DNA from: Betaproteobacteria bacterium
GTDB taxonomy: Bacteria > Pseudomonadota > Gammaproteobacteria > Burkholderiales > Burkholderiaceae_C
Assembly: GCA_016868355.1 (NCBI GenBank)
Contig: VGHB01000004.1
Span: 62,001 to 126,000 of the forward strand
Direction of reading: 5' to 3'
Length of the DNA stretch: 64,000 bases
Positions 60,307 to 64,000 of the stretch are shown here, piece by piece (position 1 is the first letter of the stretch; each line of letters opens with the position of its first letter). The notes under the pieces are model-generated. The model was not told the origin of the DNA. It made no database searches and was given only the letters and a program-made list of their open reading frames with translations. The position numbers and the translations under genes were made by a program.

Positions 60307-60678
60307 TCAGTCGTGGGGGCTGCGGGCCTGAATGGCCAGGGCATGAATCCCGCGAGATACAAGCCCCTGCAGGGCATCATACACAAGCCGGTGTCGTGCA
60401 ACCCGGCTCAGTCCCTCAAAGCGGTCGCTGAGGATTCTCACCGTGTAGTGCCCACCCTCACGCGCACCGGTGTGGCCCGCATGCAGGTGGCTGTCGTCGA
60501 CTACCTCCAACTCCTGGGGGGCCAGGGCCGTGATCAGCGCCTGGGTGATGGCCGCCCGGTCTGCCTTGGGAATCGTTGCGGGCTGTGCTGGGGAGTGAGC
60601 CTGCGGTGCAGCACTTGCCGGGTCGACTTCGACAGGAAGGACGCGGGCCGCAGGGGGTTTGCTTGGTGGCTGGCTCAT
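60307..60678 (-). CDS. BolA-family protein
   Basis: 123 aa. BolA core in the last ~80 residues: LEVVDDSHLHAGHTGAREGG, HYTVRILSDRFEGLSRVARHRLVYDAL and GIHALAIQARSP. The conserved His fits [2Fe-2S] sharing with a monothiol glutaredoxin. The first ~40 residues are Pro/Ala-rich and unusual for the family. ATGA overlap with yciB. Confidence 0.92.
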   Translation of the reverse strand: MSQPPSKPPAARVLPVEVDPASAAPQAHSPAQPATIPKADRAAITQALITALAPQELEVVDDSHLHAGHTGAREGGHYTVRILSDRFEGLSRVARHRLVYDALQGLVSRGIHALAIQARSPHD

Positions 60679-61307
60679 CGGGACCCTTCTGGTTCTTCAA
60701 TCAGGTGGCGGGAAACCCAAATCGCTTGGGCCACAGAGAAGGCCAGCAACAGGCCCATGCTGCCAAAGAGCTTGAAATTGACCCAGGTGGCGGTGTCGAA
60801 ACCGTACGCCACCCACAGGTTCAGGCCCCCCATGGTGACAAAGAAAGCAGCCCACGCTTGGCTCAGGCGCCACCAAATCGGCTCGGGCAGCCTCATCTGC
60901 GTACCGAGCAGGCTGCGAAGCAGGTTGCGCTTCCAAACCCACTGACCCAGCAGCAGGGCACTCCCCATGGCCCAGTAAAGCACCGTGGGTTTGAGCTTGA
61001 TGAAGGTTTCGCTGTGAAACCAAACCGTTGCAGCGCCCAGCACCACGACCAAGGCCAGGCTCACCCACAGCATCGTGTCCACCGTGCGCCCGCTCGCCTT
61101 GAGTAAGGCCACCTGAAACCCGGTGGCCACCATGACCACGAGCGTAGCCAGCAACACGGGCGCCACCTCGGGCGTGACCACACCGCCTTGCACCAGGAAT
61201 CCCAGGTGCTGTGTGGCCCAAGATGCGGCCTGGTCAGGGTGCCCCTCGGCCCACTTGAAAGCCAAAAAGAACAGGACGATAGGCAGAAAGTCCAGCAGCA
61301 GCTTCAA
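60675..61307 (-). CDS. yciB: YciB / IspZ-family inner-membrane septation protein
   Basis: 210 aa with five or six hydrophobic helices; opening [17 protein letters not shown] and ending [23 protein letters not shown] match the intracellular septation protein family (YciB). Involved in envelope and division in enterics. The start is TTG (KLLLDFLP), with GGAG 8 bp upstream and a TTGA overlap with the msrB stop. Homologues start at the same point with ATG. Confidence 0.92.
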   Translation of the reverse strand: MKLLLDFLPIVLFFLAFKWAEGHPDQAASWATQHLGFLVQGGVVTPEVAPVLLATLVVMVATGFQVALLKASGRTVDTMLWVSLALVVVLGAATVWFHSETFIKLKPTVLYWAMGSALLLGQWVWKRNLLRSLLGTQMRLPEPIWWRLSQAWAAFFVTMGGLNLWVAYGFDTATWVNFKLFGSMGLLLAFSVAQAIWVSRHLIEEPEGSR

Positions 61308-61777
61308 GTTGGGGCTCCGTTTGGGCTGGATGGGGGAGCGCTTGCGGAGGAATCCTGCGGTGTGCTGGCGGTAAACGAAAGCGAGGCCGAGTTGATGCAA
61401 TACCGCAAGCCGGTCGGCTGCGGCCCGTCCTCAAAAACATGCCCGAGGTGTGCGCCGCACTGTCGGCAGCGCACTTCAACCCGAACCATGCCATGGCTGT
61501 GGTCAGGCAGCGCTTCGATCACCTGGTCATTCACCGGCTCCCAATAGCTGGGCCAGCCGCAGCCCGCGTCGAATTTCGCTTTGGACTGGAACAGCCGTGT
61601 GCCGCAGCACACGCAGTCGTAGTGCCCGCCTTCCCAGTGATCCCAAAACCGTCCGGTGAAGGCGCGCTCTGTGGCGGCCCGGCGGGTCACCTGAAACTCG
61701 ATGTCGCCCAAGGTTTGGCGCCATTGCGCTTCGGGCTTGCGAATGGGGTAGCGGGGGTCGTCGTTGGAGTGGGGCAT
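61304..61777 (-). CDS. msrB: Peptide-methionine (R)-S-oxide reductase
   Basis: 157 aa. Repairs methionine-R-sulfoxide. Zinc CxxC pairs CVCCGTRLF and [19 protein letters not shown] and the catalytic Cys in [13 protein letters not shown] are intact. The C-terminal ~16 residues (Ser/Ala/Pro-rich) extend past the core. The ATG at [11 protein letters not shown] is chosen; the frame is open upstream without similarity. Confidence 0.95.
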   Translation of the reverse strand: MPHSNDDPRYPIRKPEAQWRQTLGDIEFQVTRRAATERAFTGRFWDHWEGGHYDCVCCGTRLFQSKAKFDAGCGWPSYWEPVNDQVIEALPDHSHGMVRVEVRCRQCGAHLGHVFEDGPQPTGLRYCINSASLSFTASTPQDSSASAPPSSPNGAPT

Positions 61778-61998
61778 GGTCGAAGGGTTCTGGGTCGGCA
61801 GGGCGCGCAAGCCCCAGGGCGGGTGGGTTGTAGACAGGCAAGACAAACATAATTGGAACTCTGGGCAAAACCCTGACTCCGCTGGGGGTCTTGGCATGAT
61901 TGTGGGGTATGCCCTGAGTTTGATTGTGTCGGTGTTCCGGTACCTTTTGGCCCCACAACTCCACTGTTCCTGCAGTTTGATTGAAGGAGAACCTCAAG
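61778..61998 (+). promoter_or_regulatory. Upstream region of the branched-chain amino-acid transporter operon
   Basis: A 221-bp non-coding gap between divergent msrB and the solute-binding protein. A strong Shine-Dalgarno GAAGGAGA (61983-61990) precedes the ATG by 8 bp. An imperfect inverted repeat GGCAT...ATGCC lies at 61893-61914. No clear sigma-70 hexamers were identified. Confidence 0.5.
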
Positions 61999-63249
61999 AT
62001 GAATCGCTACACCCGCACGATCCTGGCCGCATCCATGGCCACCGGTATGGCTTTGAGCGCTGGCATGGCCCACGCGCAAAAGGGAGAGACCATCAAGATC
62101 GCCTGGATCGACGCGCTGACCGGCCTGACGGCGGCCACAGGCAAAAACCAACTGCAGGGCTTTCAGTTCCTCGCTGAGCAGTTCAGCAAGTCCAACTCGG
62201 CTGGTGTCAAGTTCGAGATCATGCCCTTTGACAACAAACTCAGCCCGCAGGAAACCGTGAGCGTTCTGCAGGCGGCCATCGACAAAGGCGTGCGCTATGT
62301 GGCACAGGGCACAGGCAGCGGCCCTGCGGCTGCCATCATCGACTTCTTGGCCCGCTATAACGAGCGCAATCCGGGTAAAGAGGTGCTGTTCCTGAACTAC
62401 GCCGCAGTCGATCCCGCACTCACCAACGAGCGGTGTAACTTCTGGCACTTCCGCCTGGACGCGGACACCTCAATGAAGATGGAAGCCTTGAGCACCTTCA
62501 TGCAGGGTCAGAAGGACATCAAAAAGGTGTACCTGATCAACCAAAACTATTCACATGGTCAACAGGTGGTCAAGTACGCCAAGGAGAACCTGGCTCGTAA
62601 GCGCCCCGACATACAAATCGTGGGTGAGGATCTCACGCCATTGGCGCAGACTCGTGATTTTGCTCCCTACATCGCCAAGATCAAGGCTTCAGGCGCTGAC
62701 ACGGTGGTCACCGGCAATTGGTCGTCTGACCTCACGCTGCTGATCAAGGCGGCCAATGACGCAGGCCTAGATGCCAATTTCTACACCTACTACGCCTCGG
62801 TCAGTGGCACCCCCACCGCCCTGGGCCCCAATGCCGCTGGCCGCGTGTACCAGGTGGGCATCATGTCTTACGAGTCCCCCGAGGCCCGCAAGATCATGGA
62901 CGCTTACAAGGCGAAGTTCAACGACGACTTTTACACGGCCCAGATCTTCAGCGCCTACCAGCTGTTGAGCGCGGCCATGACCAAGGCCAAGAGCACCGAT
63001 CCGCTCAAGGTGGCATTTGCCCTGGAGGGCCTGGAGGCCAAGGGCCTGTCGGGCGAGGTACAAATGCGCAAGACCGACCACCAGTTGCAGCAGCATGTGT
63101 TCATCAGCCGCTGGGAAAAGGCCGGTGCCAAACCCAACGATTACAGCGTTGAAAACACCGGCTACAACTTTCGCACCATTCGTACCTTCGAGCCCTATGT
63201 GGCCAGCACGCCGACCTCGTGCCAGATGAAGCGCCCGAATCCGCGCTAA
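61999..63249 (+). CDS. Periplasmic substrate-binding protein of a branched-chain amino-acid-type ABC transporter
   Basis: 416 aa precursor. Signal peptide with cleavage near SAGMAHAQ. Type I periplasmic binding fold (LivJ-like): TIKIAWIDALTGLTAATGKN, FEIMPFDNKLSPQETVSVLQ, YLINQNYSHGQQVVKYAKEN, TVVTGNWSSDLTLLIKAAND. Ligand may be a branched-chain amino acid, amide or aromatic acid. A GNRA-capped terminator follows, then the permease gene. Confidence 0.93.
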   Translation: MNRYTRTILAASMATGMALSAGMAHAQKGETIKIAWIDALTGLTAATGKNQLQGFQFLAEQFSKSNSAGVKFEIMPFDNKLSPQETVSVLQAAIDKGVRYVAQGTGSGPAAAIIDFLARYNERNPGKEVLFLNYAAVDPALTNERCNFWHFRLDADTSMKMEALSTFMQGQKDIKKVYLINQNYSHGQQVVKYAKENLARKRPDIQIVGEDLTPLAQTRDFAPYIAKIKASGADTVVTGNWSSDLTLLIKAANDAGLDANFYTYYASVSGTPTALGPNAAGRVYQVGIMSYESPEARKIMDAYKAKFNDDFYTAQIFSAYQLLSAAMTKAKSTDPLKVAFALEGLEAKGLSGEVQMRKTDHQLQQHVFISRWEKAGAKPNDYSVENTGYNFRTIRTFEPYVASTPTSCQMKRPNPR

Positions 63250-63267
63250 GCTGTTGGCCTGAACCGG

Positions 63268-63301
63268 GGGCCCTTCAGGCGAAAGCCTGCAGGGCCCTTT
63301 T
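63268..63301 (+). terminator. Hairpin terminator after the solute-binding protein
   Basis: GGGCCCT and AGGGCCC outer stem, CAGGC and GCCTG inner stem with one mismatch, GAAA loop, then TTTT. It lies 18 bp after the stop and 39 bp before the permease, so it probably gives more binding protein than permease by partial read-through. Confidence 0.8.
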
Positions 63302-63340
63302 CTCGAATGTCACTCGGACGCCCATAGGACCCCGCGGCAG

Positions 63341-64000
63341 GTGGACCAAGTCCTGATCAACATCCTCAACGGCATCAGCGCCGGTCTGTTGCTGTTTATG
63401 CTCAGCTCTGGGCTGACGCTCATCTTCAGCATGATGGGCGTGCTCAATTTCGCCCACACCAGCTTCTATATGGTGGGGGCCTATCTGGCGTACTCCATGT
63501 CCCAGGCCGTGGGTTTCTGGCCTGCCTTCTTGGTGGCTCCGTTGGTGGTGGGGGTGATGGGCGCCGTGTTCGAGCGGTACGCCTTGCGCAAGGTCCACAA
63601 ATTTGGTCATGTGCCCGAACTGCTGGTGACCTTTGGTCTGTCTTACGTGGTCCTGGAGGTGGTCAAGCTGGTATGGGGCCTGTCCAACGTGCCCTTTTCG
63701 CCGCCAGAGGTGCTGCAGGGCTCTGCCTTTACCGTGATGCAATCCAGTGAAACCGGCTTGGGTCTCATGCTCGGGGCTGCGCCCAAGGCCCTGTGCGTGG
63801 GCAACGACACGGTGAAGTTGGCGTGCTCCACATTCCCAGCCGCGCGCTTTTTCATCATGGCTGTAGCCGTGGTGATGCTGCTTTTCCTGTGGTTACTGCT
63901 CACCCGGACCCGCATTGGCCTGGTCATTCAGGCCGCCCTCACCCACCCAGAGATGGTGGAGGCTTTGGGGCACAACGTACCACGGGTGCTGATGCTGGTC
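63341..64000 (+). CDS. livH: Branched-chain amino-acid ABC transporter permease, LivH type (3' end cut by window)
   Basis: 220 codons seen, open to the edge. Starts with GTG: VDQVLINILNGISAGLLLFM, then the LivH-typical LTLIFSMMGVLNFAHTSFYMVGAY and VFERYALRKVHKFGHVPELLVTFGLS. Six or so helices so far, with a periplasmic loop holding two Cys (ALCVGNDTVKLACSTF). The EAA-type loop is reached at LVIQAALTHPEMVEALGHNV. Partner of the binding protein just upstream. Confidence 0.93.
   Translation, partial: MDQVLINILNGISAGLLLFMLSSGLTLIFSMMGVLNFAHTSFYMVGAYLAYSMSQAVGFWPAFLVAPLVVGVMGAVFERYALRKVHKFGHVPELLVTFGLSYVVLEVVKLVWGLSNVPFSPPEVLQGSAFTVMQSSETGLGLMLGAAPKALCVGNDTVKLACSTFPAARFFIMAVAVVMLLFLWLLLTRTRIGLVIQAALTHPEMVEALGHNVPRVLMLV

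Noticed and set aside
61892-61914. Possible sigma-54 promoter before the solute-binding protein
   Set aside because: The GG and GC elements are not 10 bp apart, so the -24/-12 pattern fails; only an inverted repeat remains.

Overview
The window reads as the chromosome of a high-GC betaproteobacterium of the order Burkholderiales, most likely Comamonadaceae or a close relative. The grounds are the gene families and their order: map-glnD, hda-HAD-pcnB-folK, rpsP-rimM-trmD-rplS, smc-zipA-ligA, dapC-dapD-prmB, a Bug-type solute receptor, and a betaproteobacterial-style LexA. It is nearly all core genome. No rRNA, tRNA, insertion sequence, prophage or CRISPR array was seen. Genes are very tightly packed; many neighbours share ATGA, GTGA or TTGA start/stop overlaps, which also fix several non-ATG starts.

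Layout. 1-7.1 kb: glnD (cut by the left edge) and map, divergent from a full-length purL. 7.1-11 kb: yaaA, a prolyl-4-hydroxylase-like dioxygenase coupled to a short CaiB-type CoA transferase, whose 3' end runs 89 bp into the oppositely oriented rhlE. 11-22 kb: a Bug receptor/M14 deacylase pair, ettA, then a minus-strand array argD-argF-aminopeptidase P-unknown small protein-Tat-exported cyanophycinase-second M14 deacylase. 22-30 kb: rpsT, murJ, a SirB1-type protein, a PerM-type permease, hda, a HAD phosphatase, pcnB, folK. 30-34.9 kb: a GNAT/TM2 pair, then rpsP-rimM-trmD-rplS, a Nudix CoA pyrophosphatase and a CbiB-family membrane protein. 35-40.9 kb: rsgA, pterin dehydratase, an M48 protease, orn, an FKBP, gluQ, a broken LysR regulator and pirin. 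40.9-43.8 kb: a hydroxyacid dehydrogenase and lexA, divergent from an asparaginase across two LexA boxes. 43.8-49.2 kb: a YheS-type ABC-F protein, prmB, dapD, dapC, queF. 49.3-58.1 kb: smc, zipA, ligA, def and a FecR-like exported protein. 58.2-64 kb: tesA and an orphan YbbA-type ATPase starting head to head, a parvulin, bolA, yciB, msrB, and the start of a branched-chain amino-acid ABC transporter cut by the right edge.

How the genes fit together. Most serve translation (rpsT, rpsP, rplS, rimM, trmD, rsgA, ettA, prmB, def, gluQ, queF), DNA maintenance (smc, ligA, hda, lexA), cell wall and division (murJ, dapCD, zipA, yciB) and nitrogen or nucleotide metabolism (glnD, purL, argDF). The most system-like stretch is 15.0-21.8 kb, where arginine synthesis genes run in the same direction as genes that look able to break down an arginine/aspartate polymer outside the cytoplasm. 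Other points of note are a LysR gene with an in-frame internal deletion and early stop, a folded leader ahead of rpsP plus a terminator between rpsP and rimM, tandem operators at lexA, and extreme overlaps at rhlE and tesA.
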